Assembly (NCBI GenBank): GCA_016296885.1
Contig: JAEDHT010000054.1
Location: forward strand, 1 to 6,828
Origin: Clostridiaceae bacterium
Lineage (GTDB): Bacteria; Bacillota; Clostridia; Oscillospirales; Acutalibacteraceae
Direction of reading: 5' to 3'
DNA length: 6,828 bases
The notes below the pieces were generated by a model that saw only the letters and a list, made by a program, of their open reading frames with translations, did not search any database and had not been told where the DNA came from. Of this stretch, positions 1 to 5,310 are shown piece after piece (position 1 is the stretch's first letter; the number at the start of each line of letters is the position of its first letter). Both the position numbers and the translations under genes were made by a program.

Positions 1-8
1 CCACACTA

Positions 9-50
9 AATTCCACCTCAACTTCCACTGTGGAACTTACTTTGGGAATT
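9..50. repeat. Nested inverted repeats near the left edge
   Basis: A perfect 6-1-6 palindrome (TTCCAC-T-GTGGAA, 23-35) sits almost concentrically inside an outer pair AATTCC (9-14) / GGAATT (45-50). A separate perfect 10-bp palindrome, TTACATGTAA, follows at 56-65. No T-run follows the 6-1-6 hairpin, so it is a poor intrinsic terminator; it could be the 3' structure of a gene lying left of the window or a protein binding site. The palindromes are seen directly; any role is a guess. No coding sequence is supported in 1-134. Confidence 0.4.
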
Positions 51-90
51 AACTTTTACATGTAATTAAACTCCAAATTTAGAAATAATA

Positions 91-119
91 TTGATTATTC
101 GTTACGAATATGGTATACT
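91..119 (+). promoter_or_regulatory. Sigma-A-type promoter of the AbrB/HipA-like operon
   Basis: A -35 box TTGATT (91-96) and a -10 box TATACT (114-119) are separated by exactly 17 bp. The -10 is preceded by TG at the extended -10 position (111-112). Both hexamers are close to the TTGACA/TATAAT consensus. The promoter lies 15 bases before the start codon of the first gene, giving a very short leader. Its spacer is occupied by a perfect palindrome (separate entry). Confidence 0.75.
96..110. promoter_or_regulatory. Probable operator: 7-1-7 palindrome in the promoter spacer
   Basis: TATTCGT-T-ACGAATA is a perfect 7-bp inverted repeat around one central base. It lies between the -35 and -10 boxes, so a bound dimer would block RNA polymerase. 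Toxin-antitoxin operons are typically repressed by their own antitoxin, and the first gene encodes an AbrB-like DNA-binding fold, so it is the likely ligand. Position and symmetry are seen; the identity of the binder is inference. Confidence 0.6.
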
Positions 120-134
120 TATTGTGGTGATAGT

Positions 135-668
135 ATGGAAAAGAGAATTTTAAAAATTGTAGTCGGTACTGCTGGCGGAACTGCAAGTAAGGATTCAAAA
201 ACATATAAGGTATCTCTGCCTTCCAAATGGGTATCAGAATTAAATTTAAGTGATACTCAAATAGAATTATGCTTTGATGGTGAAAAAATTGTTATCTCAC
301 CACATCTTTCTTTCGATAATTTCATAGAGAGAAAAAAACAACTTGCACATAAATTATTTCTACTGAATTTTTATGATGGTAAAACTTTATGCACCAAAAT
401 CTGTGTCGACTTTACCGATGAATCCTTATCAGTAAAAAATATGACCGAAAATATAGTTAAAACCGCCTTCGGTAATAATGAAGTTCCCACTTGGGAAGAT
501 TTCCAAAATTTTTTGGAAGAACGTTGCATTCCCGAGAGTCGCAGCGGAATTAGGGAATATTTGGAAACCATTGGTGTAGAAGTTTATGACCCTATTAAAA
601 TTATTGAAAAAACCAAGGGCAGAATGTCAGAGGACGAACAATGGATAGAGTGGAAGGAAATCAAATGA
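135..668 (+). CDS. AbrB/MazE-like small protein, putative antitoxin of the HipA-like kinase
   Basis: This 177-residue protein has an N-terminal region (about residues 23-57) with the look of a SpoVT/AbrB swapped-hairpin domain: a KVSLPSKW strand, a short helix, then acidic and hydrophobic strands ending in VISPH. The C-terminal part (about 126-170) is different, with spaced motifs SRSGIREYL, VYDP and KGRMSEDEQW. As I recall, similar tails (YDP...GRM.ED..W) occur in small proteins encoded beside HipA-type kinases; that is memory, not a search result. The start follows GGTGAT (126-131), a modest Shine-Dalgarno. The gene overlaps the kinase gene by four bases (ATGA), so the two are probably translationally coupled. 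Likely role: DNA-binding autorepressor and neutralising partner of the kinase, acting at the palindrome in its own promoter. The AbrB assignment is moderately secure; the antitoxin role is inferred from context. Confidence 0.65.
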   Translation: MEKRILKIVVGTAGGTASKDSKTYKVSLPSKWVSELNLSDTQIELCFDGEKIVISPHLSFDNFIERKKQLAHKLFLLNFYDGKTLCTKICVDFTDESLSVKNMTENIVKTAFGNNEVPTWEDFQNFLEERCIPESRSGIREYLETIGVEVYDPIKIIEKTKGRMSEDEQWIEWKEIK

Positions 669-1483
669 CCGTAAAACTTGTTACAAATGAAAAGGTTGTA
701 GAAACTTCCTCAAAAGGTAATCAGGAAAAGTGGCTCGATAAAGAAACGAATAGATGGTACAAATTAGACCAATTTGGTTACGAGGCTTTGTCCGAAGCCT
801 TAATTTCAAGACTACTTGAGAAGAGCAATATAATATCAGACACTCCTTTTTCGTTTGTAAAATACGATATAGAAAAGTTGAATGTTCACAGTAGAAATAG
901 AACCGGCTGCTCGAGCGATAATTTTTTAAAGCAAGGACAATCAATTATTACTCTTAGTCATCTTTTGAACCGTTATCTCGGTAGCCCCCTCAAAGACAAA
1001 CTTCAAAAGATGAGCAGTGACAAAAAGCGTATCGCCTACCTTGCAGACGCTACAAAAGAATATACAAACTTAAAAGATTTCCCAAGGTATCTGACACTTC
1101 TCTTTGAAATTGATTCCCTTTTCCTTAATGATGACAGGCACCTTAATAATATTGCTGTCATAGAACAAAACGGAAAATACGATTATTGTCCTATTTTTGA
1201 TAATGGAGCCGCGCTTCTGTCAAATATCCAATTTTCTCCAATGGATATAGAACCTAAAGGTTTAATCAAGGATTTACTTGCTCGTCCCTTTAATACGAGC
1301 TTTACAAGACAAATGAATACAGCTCGAGCAATCTACGGCAAACAACTTTATTTTCCACCGCTTACACAAAAACAAATAATGAACGAACTTAATTCATTGC
1401 TTTTATACTATCCAGAGCGTGATAGAGGTATTATTTCTGACAGAGTAATCAAATGTATTTTAACAAGGCAAAAGTTTAACTAA
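665..1483 (+). CDS. Short HipA-like protein kinase (putative toxin)
   Basis: The 272-residue protein carries the hallmark HipA kinase motifs. A Gly-containing loop around SKGNQEKW (16-23) is followed by WYKLD with a candidate ATP-binding Lys33. The catalytic segment DDRHLNN supplies Asp157 and Asn162 (D-x4-N as in HipA), and PIFDNGAAL supplies the metal-binding Asp179. HipA kinases phosphorylate serine or threonine in protein targets, for example tRNA synthetases, and cause growth arrest. At 272 residues it is much shorter than E. coli HipA (about 440) and lacks the N-terminal subdomain, resembling the short HipA-like forms. I chose ATG 665 over the in-frame ATG 641 because 665 sits 7 bases after GGAAGG (652-657) and forms an ATGA overlap with the preceding stop. 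It is co-transcribed with the AbrB-like gene and ends in a terminator 22 bases on. Kinase family is fairly sure; target and toxicity are unknown. Confidence 0.8.
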   Translation: MTVKLVTNEKVVETSSKGNQEKWLDKETNRWYKLDQFGYEALSEALISRLLEKSNIISDTPFSFVKYDIEKLNVHSRNRTGCSSDNFLKQGQSIITLSHLLNRYLGSPLKDKLQKMSSDKKRIAYLADATKEYTNLKDFPRYLTLLFEIDSLFLNDDRHLNNIAVIEQNGKYDYCPIFDNGAALLSNIQFSPMDIEPKGLIKDLLARPFNTSFTRQMNTARAIYGKQLYFPPLTQKQIMNELNSLLLYYPERDRGIISDRVIKCILTRQKFN

Positions 1484-1504
1484 AATACAAGAACTAAACA
1501 AAAG

Positions 1505-1551
1505 ACTTGCACCTTTAGAGCTATCAACAAATCTAAAAGTGCAAGTTTTTT
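1505..1551 (+). terminator. Intrinsic terminator of the AbrB/HipA-like operon
   Basis: ACTTGCAC (1505-1512) pairs with GTGCAAGT (1539-1546), and TTTAGA (1514-1519) pairs with TCTAAA (1532-1537). That gives 14 pairs with one mismatch and a 12-base loop. A T-run (1546-1551) follows on the plus strand. The site lies just after the kinase stop codon. On the minus strand the same hairpin is followed by CTTTTGTTT, so it may weakly serve the convergent dockerin gene as well. Confidence 0.85.
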
Positions 1552-1639
1552 ATTGTGTGGTGGTCATGATAATTACTTTAAAATATCAGCAAATAGCACA
1601 AGTGTTACATTCCCCATCTTATTTAATTTCTTATGGTTT

Positions 1640-3235
1640 TCAATTGCCTTTACCTGTTTCAAAACTTGTAATTAATTTCGCAATATACTTCTGAATTGTA
1701 ACAACATCTTCCATAGTGTTCTTGCCATCAAAGTTTACATCTGCTTTAACTATTTCATCTCCACTAAATGTAATAAGCTTTGCAATTGCCTTTTGTAGCA
1801 TAACAACATCAGTCATCGTTACAATACCGTCGCCGTCAACATCGCCTAAAATAACATCAGCTTTATCTGTATCTGACTCTGTATCTGATTCAGTTGATGT
1901 ATCAGTTTCTGTTTGGGTATCTGTATCATCAGTAGTTTCTGTATCTGTTTGGGTGTCTGATTCAGTGTTAGTATCATCTGTATCAGGTTCACTGTCTGTT
2001 TCGGTTGTATCAGAGTTAGTGTCTGTGGTTGTATCTTTAACAGTGGCTTCAAAGTCATAAAATACTTCTGCTGATATTTCAGAAAATGCAGGTATATAAT
2101 CTGCGTCATTGCCGTTTATAATCACATAAACATCCAAGTAACCGTCAGCGTCAGTATGGAACACATAACCGTCGGCTGTTCTTAGCCATACTTGAATTTG
2201 ATATGTATGACCCTCAAGGAAAGTGTCTGTTTCTTTTATTGTAACTTCCTTGCCGTCGGTAACATCTACCCAAAAAACGCCATTAATCCAGTAGCTGTCG
2301 TTAGCAGTTAGAACAGTGTAGTTTGGGTGTTCTCCTACAACTGGTTCAGTTATATCAGTAATCTGAATTGAAGAAACAACTTCATTCTCATTGGTAAATG
2401 TGTAATAAAGAATAATACGTTCTCCCGGATTAGCTCCAGCAAAGTTGCCGGTACCGGCACGTTTGTCATTTATAAAAACTTTTACTTCTGAAGTATTTTT
2501 TGTATTAGTTGCAAAAAAGTAATCATTCTGAGCTTGTATTGCTATACGCACCCCATAATCATGTCCTTGAACAAATGTATCGCCTTCACTTAAATATGTC
2601 TCTGATGTTTTATCATACCAACAAACACCATTATGATAGTTTTGAGATGTATTGGTATCTGCACTATAGGTTACATCTTCACCCGGGAAAATACGGAAAA
2701 AGCTAAATGATGCCTCTTCCCCTGTTTTTGGCGGATCAATTGAAACAGCAACCTCATTAACCCTATTTTTTTCACTGCAAGGTGAAAAGGTATATTCTAT
2801 GAAAGCCTGAGATTTTCCTGTAAGGTCTTTATCAATAGCAGCAGGGAATCCGTTAACTTTAGCCTTTAGTAGAGGATTATTACCCTCGTCTACCTTAAAC
2901 TCATATCCATCATTTGGTACAAGCAATATGGCAATAGTGTAAACATGATTAAGTTTAAAGGTTTCGTTTGGGCTAACTATATGTCCTGTTGTTTCGTCAT
3001 ACCACCACTTACCCTCGAATACATCAGAATCACCAGCGAATTGATCGTCATAAGTGTACTCTGTACCCCCAAGCTCAGATGAATAATTAGGTTTTTCACC
3101 CACAAAAGGAATAGTAATACCTTTTATAGATACAGAATCTATAACGGTTGCTTCTGTGGAATTTGCAGCCATAGCTGTTGAAGGTACCCAAGTAAGAAGT
3201 GTTAAGCATAATAATAAGCTTATAATTTTTTTCAT
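1640..3235 (-). CDS. Secreted dockerin protein with three repeated beta-rich modules
   Basis: The 531-residue precursor begins with a Sec signal peptide (KK, hydrophobic core, likely cleavage after AMA, residue 23). Three related modules follow (about 32-153, 161-281, 288-397). Each has an aromatic pair motif (GKWWYD, GVCWYD, GVFWVD), then a G/N-H-x-Y segment and an aromatic strand such as GYEF or GYVF. A Thr/Asp/Ser/Glu linker (398-458) joins them to a C-terminal type I dockerin. Its two calcium loops start at Asp465 (D-V-D-G-D-G...D476) and Asp499 (D-V-N-F-D-G...D510), each followed by a helix with a KAIAKLI or KYIAKLI motif. Dockerins bind cohesins of scaffoldins, so the protein is probably attached to a cellulosome-like or surface complex. 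No glycoside hydrolase domain is recognised; the modules may bind carbohydrate or be structural. I chose ATG 3235 over GTG 3244 because that GTG lies at the Shine-Dalgarno site. The gene is monocistronic and convergent with the kinase operon. Confidence 0.85.
   Translation of the reverse strand: MKKIISLLLCLTLLTWVPSTAMAANSTEATVIDSVSIKGITIPFVGEKPNYSSELGGTEYTYDDQFAGDSDVFEGKWWYDETTGHIVSPNETFKLNHVYTIAILLVPNDGYEFKVDEGNNPLLKAKVNGFPAAIDKDLTGKSQAFIEYTFSPCSEKNRVNEVAVSIDPPKTGEEASFSFFRIFPGEDVTYSADTNTSQNYHNGVCWYDKTSETYLSEGDTFVQGHDYGVRIAIQAQNDYFFATNTKNTSEVKVFINDKRAGTGNFAGANPGERIILYYTFTNENEVVSSIQITDITEPVVGEHPNYTVLTANDSYWINGVFWVDVTDGKEVTIKETDTFLEGHTYQIQVWLRTADGYVFHTDADGYLDVYVIINGNDADYIPAFSEISAEVFYDFEATVKDTTTDTNSDTTETDSEPDTDDTNTESDTQTDTETTDDTDTQTETDTSTESDTESDTDKADVILGDVDGDGIVTMTDVVMLQKAIAKLITFSGDEIVKADVNFDGKNTMEDVVTIQKYIAKLITSFETGKGN
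1862..2044 (-). repeat. Low-complexity Thr/Asp-rich linker coding repeat
   Basis: This segment encodes residues 398-458 of the dockerin protein, almost entirely Thr, Asp, Ser and Glu in short units such as TDTET and ESDTD. The DNA is a degenerate tandem array of 6-base GAT/ACA-type units, read on the plus strand as variants of GTATCTGTATCA. Such linkers are flexible, may be O-glycosylated in secreted proteins, and can change length by slippage. The antisense frames over it look open only because of this bias. Confidence 0.8.
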
Positions 3236-3240
3236 TGCAC

Positions 3241-3247
3241 TCACCTT
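3241..3247 (-). promoter_or_regulatory. Ribosome binding site deciding the dockerin gene start
   Basis: On the minus strand AAGGTGA lies 5 bases before ATG 3235. An in-frame GTG at 3244 falls inside this site and so cannot use it. The site therefore sets the protein start at 3235, where the signal peptide begins as MKKII. Confidence 0.75.
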
Positions 3248-3275
3248 TTTGTTTTTTCTATAATCGTTTTATAAA

Positions 3276-3288
3276 AATGATTATCATT
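3276..3288. promoter_or_regulatory. Fur-box-like palindrome upstream of the dockerin gene
   Basis: AATGAT-T-ATCATT is a perfect 6-1-6 inverted repeat. Read on the minus strand it is identical to the central 13 bases of the classical 19-bp Fur box, and by my alignment 15 of the 19 positions match. It lies about 40 bases before the dockerin start and just downstream of a possible -10 box, where binding would repress. A/T-rich DNA makes chance matches common, and the gene shows no obvious metal-related function. Confidence 0.35.
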
Positions 3289-3291
3289 AAT

Positions 3292-3320
3292 ATTATAAAT
3301 CATTTTTTTAATTATTACAT
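3292..3320 (-). promoter_or_regulatory. Weak candidate promoter of the dockerin gene
   Basis: On the minus strand a perfect -10 TATAAT (3297-3292) is preceded at 17 bp by ATGTAA (3320-3315), which matches only three of six -35 bases. The predicted start would be near 3285, inside the Fur-like palindrome. The whole stretch is A/T-rich, so the -10 match alone carries little weight. Confidence 0.35.
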
Positions 3321-3391
3321 CGTACTTTAGTGCATATTTATAAACTTTTTATTAGCGGTTATATGTAAATCCCCCTCGCCTCCACCACAAA

Positions 3392-3418
3392 TACCCGCCC
3401 CCAAAAATGGGGCGGGTA
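3392..3418. repeat. GC-rich 10-bp hairpin in an A/T-rich gap
   Basis: TACCCGCCCC (3392-3401) pairs perfectly with GGGGCGGGTA (3409-3418) around a 7-base loop. A C-rich patch (3371-3390) precedes it. Neither strand has a T-run next to the hairpin, so it is not a canonical intrinsic terminator. The G+C block (about 3371-3418) stands out sharply from its surroundings. It could be a dispersed palindromic repeat, the structured part of a small RNA, or a 3'-end stabiliser. Confidence 0.6.
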
Positions 3419-3439
3419 ATAAGAAAAATTAGATGATCT

Positions 3440-3487
3440 AAGAAGACAAAAATGTATATTTAGTATTATTTTTGTCTTCTTTTTTTA
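3440..3487 (+). terminator. Strong plus-strand intrinsic terminator without a visible gene
   Basis: The arm at 3440-3453 (AAGAAGACAAAAAT) pairs perfectly with 3468-3481 (14 bp) around a 14-base loop. A run of seven T follows at 3480-3486. The T-run is only on the plus-strand side. The nearest upstream coding gene is on the minus strand, so this terminator would end a plus-strand transcript whose gene I cannot see. The gap 3245-3648 holds no coding sequence I can support, only this site, the GC hairpin, the promoter candidates and the Fur-like palindrome. Confidence 0.8.
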
Positions 3488-3507
3488 TCATAAGTTTTTG
3501 TCGTAAT

Positions 3508-3536
3508 TTGTACAACCGTGTAAATCCATGTATAAG
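3508..3536 (+). promoter_or_regulatory. Weak candidate promoter upstream of the 3649 reading frame
   Basis: TTGTAC (3508-3513) and TATAAG (3531-3536) are separated by 17 bp. The -10 is good (five of six) and the -35 poor (three of six). It lies just after the plus-strand terminator and would give a leader of about 105 bases before ATG 3649. No riboswitch class is recognised in that leader. Confidence 0.35.
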
Positions 3537-3636
3537 TGAGGTGAATTAAAATCAAGTCATATAAGACTGCACGGTGAAGCAACAGAACTAATTCTAAAAT
3601 AAAATATCAAATCGGTTATTAATACCGGTAGAAAAT

Positions 3637-3641
3637 GGAGG
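3637..3641 (+). promoter_or_regulatory. Strong Shine-Dalgarno for ATG 3649
   Basis: GGAGG lies 7 bases before ATG 3649 and is the strongest ribosome binding site in the window. By contrast GTG 3721, the formal start of the long frame, has no Shine-Dalgarno. The translation initiation signal for this locus is therefore at 3649, which matters for interpreting the in-frame TAA at 3703. Confidence 0.8.
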
Positions 3642-3648
3642 AATTGTT

Positions 3649-3705
3649 ATGTGTAAAGATCAATATTTTAGCTGTAAAGATAATGAAGATAATGAAGATC
3701 GTTAA
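3649..3705 (+). CDS. 18-codon frame: truncated N-terminus of the downstream gene or a leader peptide
   Basis: ATG 3649 with a strong Shine-Dalgarno opens a frame of 18 residues, MCKDQYFSCKDNEDNEDR, ending at TAA (3703-3705). It is in the same frame as the 529-residue ORF that formally begins at GTG 3721. The five codons between (VNEIL) are open, and the acidic composition runs on from DNEDNED to TDEECDD. The simplest reading is that this is the true N-terminus of the long protein, cut by one in-frame stop that could arise by one substitution from CAA, AAA or GAA. A leader peptide with reinitiation at GTG 3721 is the alternative. A 9-base unit, GATAATGAA, is repeated in tandem at 3679-3699. 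Confidence 0.5.
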   Translation: MCKDQYFSCKDNEDNEDR

Positions 3706-3720
3706 GTTAATGAAATTTTA

Positions 3721-5310
3721 GTGACTGATGAAGAGTGTGACGATATTTTTAACGATTACACAAGCGAATACGATGACTATTGTCAAAATGCAAAAAAGCG
3801 TTTATACAAATTAGTTAAAAAGTATTTGATAGAATTAAATAGCACCGGACGTAGCAAAACAATGTATTTTCATAGCTCTGAAGACAATAAACCATATAAA
3901 CTTCTAAAAAAGGTAATTAAAGAAAATTATAAATCACTTAAAAAATTGCTTTCGGAATATAGCGTTGATTATTTCCCCGTTATACCATATAAGATTACAA
4001 TTATATTTGATGACTACAAAAAAACTTTTATTTATGCAGAATTAATAAGTAAAAATAATTGTTTTTGTTATCTCATTGACTCAGATAAAAAAGAAAACAG
4101 AAATTTTTTATCAGCAATAACAGAAAATGATTATGACAAAAAGGCATATAAAAAATTAATTGATAAAACTAAAAAAGACTTAGAAACGAAATACCTACAA
4201 ATTCCTTATTCAGAAATTTGGACGGATATTTCAAATATGTCTCAACATGATGTTACGTTAGCTTTAGATGGCCTAACCGGTGATGAGTTTTCCGATACAA
4301 TATATAGTGCAAATAAATACCAGGTCCCTAGGCTAAAACAATTAAAAAGGTTAGATTACTCATTCACAGAAATTTTTGCTATTGGTAGCGATTTAAAAAA
4401 ACATGAGTCTCTGCTAATGTTATCAGCATATATTAACTACTCACTCAGCAAAAATGGAAGACCTTTTTATCTCTGTATAAATACAAATAAAAATTCCGAA
4501 AAGAACAAAGGTATAGTAGCTAATAGAATAGACAAATTTCTTAGAATATCCATTCCCCATTACATAAAAGATATAAAGCCGATTGAATTATCAAATGAAA
4601 TCACTAAAAATCATAAGTGTCGAATGCAACACAGGTATGATATTCCGATAGTGATACTTAATTCAGTTAACCAAAGTAAAAGCGTAATCAATGCCTTAAA
4701 AGAGAATAAACAGTGTGCTGTACTTATAGCAGATGGGAAAATTAATGATGAAAACGTAATAAATATTGACGTATGTGATATGCAAAGCAATTTTGACTCT
4801 ATGATTGTTAAAGAATATGCTTTTATTTCTTATTTCAGTAATGTCGGAAAACATTCATATAACCGTGAAGTTGATATTAGTTATAATTCTTCCAGCGAAA
4901 TGTATCGTGATTTTCTCTATAGAGTATTTATAGAAATGCTATGTTTTTTTGATAATAAAAATAAATCTGATTATTTTACAAATGTTATCGAATTTCTAAG
5001 AAACACTGTAGAATCAAATATGCCTTATTCCTCACACACTTCTACTGAAGATAGGGAAATTGAAGAATGCATAATGGAAGAATTAGCTTCAATTGATAAG
5101 AATGAATCAATAGTCGATAGTACTGTAGCTTCAGATGATCCTATTATTGAAGAGCCACTGGAAACACAGGGTATGACAAACAATCAAAAATATATGTATT
5201 TAACCTCTTGTATTAGAGATGCCTGGAAAAACACAAAATATAAAAGTGGCAACTACTCAAAAAAATGGAAATGCTTGAGGAGTACAAGAAAGAAGTTAAC
5301 GATAGTGTAA
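3721..5310 (+). CDS. Uncharacterised 529-residue protein, probably part of a larger interrupted gene
   Basis: I do not recognise a family. The protein has no signal peptide or membrane segment and looks cytosolic. Its N-terminus is Lys/Tyr/Asp-rich and helical. A mixed alpha/beta region (about 85-380) follows, with hydrophobic strands such as YKITIIF, PFYLCIN and IPIVILN, but no Walker A motif, zinc cluster or nuclease motif that I can see. A Ser/Glu/Asp-rich linker-like stretch spans about 437-482, then a short helical segment (485-515). The start GTG 3721 has no Shine-Dalgarno; the good site serves ATG 3649 in the same frame, before a TAA. The last 14 residues after Lys515 are basic and look out of frame: they follow an A7 run, beyond which the -1 frame continues plausible protein sequence. 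The gene looks more A/T-rich than the reductase downstream. It may be an eroding gene, a recoded one, or affected by a sequencing error. Confidence 0.55.
   Translation: MTDEECDDIFNDYTSEYDDYCQNAKKRLYKLVKKYLIELNSTGRSKTMYFHSSEDNKPYKLLKKVIKENYKSLKKLLSEYSVDYFPVIPYKITIIFDDYKKTFIYAELISKNNCFCYLIDSDKKENRNFLSAITENDYDKKAYKKLIDKTKKDLETKYLQIPYSEIWTDISNMSQHDVTLALDGLTGDEFSDTIYSANKYQVPRLKQLKRLDYSFTEIFAIGSDLKKHESLLMLSAYINYSLSKNGRPFYLCINTNKNSEKNKGIVANRIDKFLRISIPHYIKDIKPIELSNEITKNHKCRMQHRYDIPIVILNSVNQSKSVINALKENKQCAVLIADGKINDENVINIDVCDMQSNFDSMIVKEYAFISYFSNVGKHSYNREVDISYNSSSEMYRDFLYRVFIEMLCFFDNKNKSDYFTNVIEFLRNTVESNMPYSSHTSTEDREIEECIMEELASIDKNESIVDSTVASDDPIIEEPLETQGMTNNQKYMYLTSCIRDAWKNTKYKSGNYSKKWKCLRSTRKKLTIV
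5259..5265 (+). other. A7 run in slippery-heptamer phase at the junction of two frames
   Basis: In the frame of the 529-residue ORF the codons read TCA AAA AAA TGG, so A AAA AAA (5259-5265) has exactly the X XXY YYZ phase of a -1 slippery site. A -1 slip would make the next codon ATG 5265, joining ...NYSKK to MEMLEEYKK... and leading into the reductase frame. ATG 5265 has no Shine-Dalgarno. I see no obvious stable stem or pseudoknot directly downstream, though GAGGAG lies at 5276-5281. A homopolymer miscall or a natural one-base deletion (A8 to A7) explains it equally well. Confidence 0.55.

Noticed and set aside
371..571. Minus-strand open frame inside the AbrB-like gene
   Set aside because: No ribosome binding site or recognisable protein features; fully antisense to a supported gene. 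The frames at 681-944, 2509-2706, 5511-5750, 6453-6665 and 6593-6814 are dismissed likewise.
641..664. ATG 641 as the start of the HipA-like kinase
   Set aside because: ATG 665 has a well-placed GGAAGG and an ATGA overlap with the preceding stop; 641 has no comparable site.
1716..2060. Open plus-strand frame rich in Ser-Val repeats
   Set aside because: It is the antisense of the Thr/Asp-rich linker of the dockerin gene; codon bias of the repeat keeps it open. The minus-strand frame at 1846-2109 is a shadow for the same reason.
3236..3244. GTG 3244 as the start of the dockerin protein
   Set aside because: It lies at the AAGGTGA Shine-Dalgarno that serves ATG 3235, and the signal peptide naturally begins at that ATG.
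3613..3627. CGGT/ACCG hairpin just before the Shine-Dalgarno at 3637
   Set aside because: The stem is only four pairs, too weak to claim as a regulatory structure.
3679..3699. GATAATGAA tandem repeat as a phase-variation switch
   Set aside because: The unit is 9 bases, so copy-number change keeps the reading frame and cannot switch it on or off; there are only about 2.3 copies.
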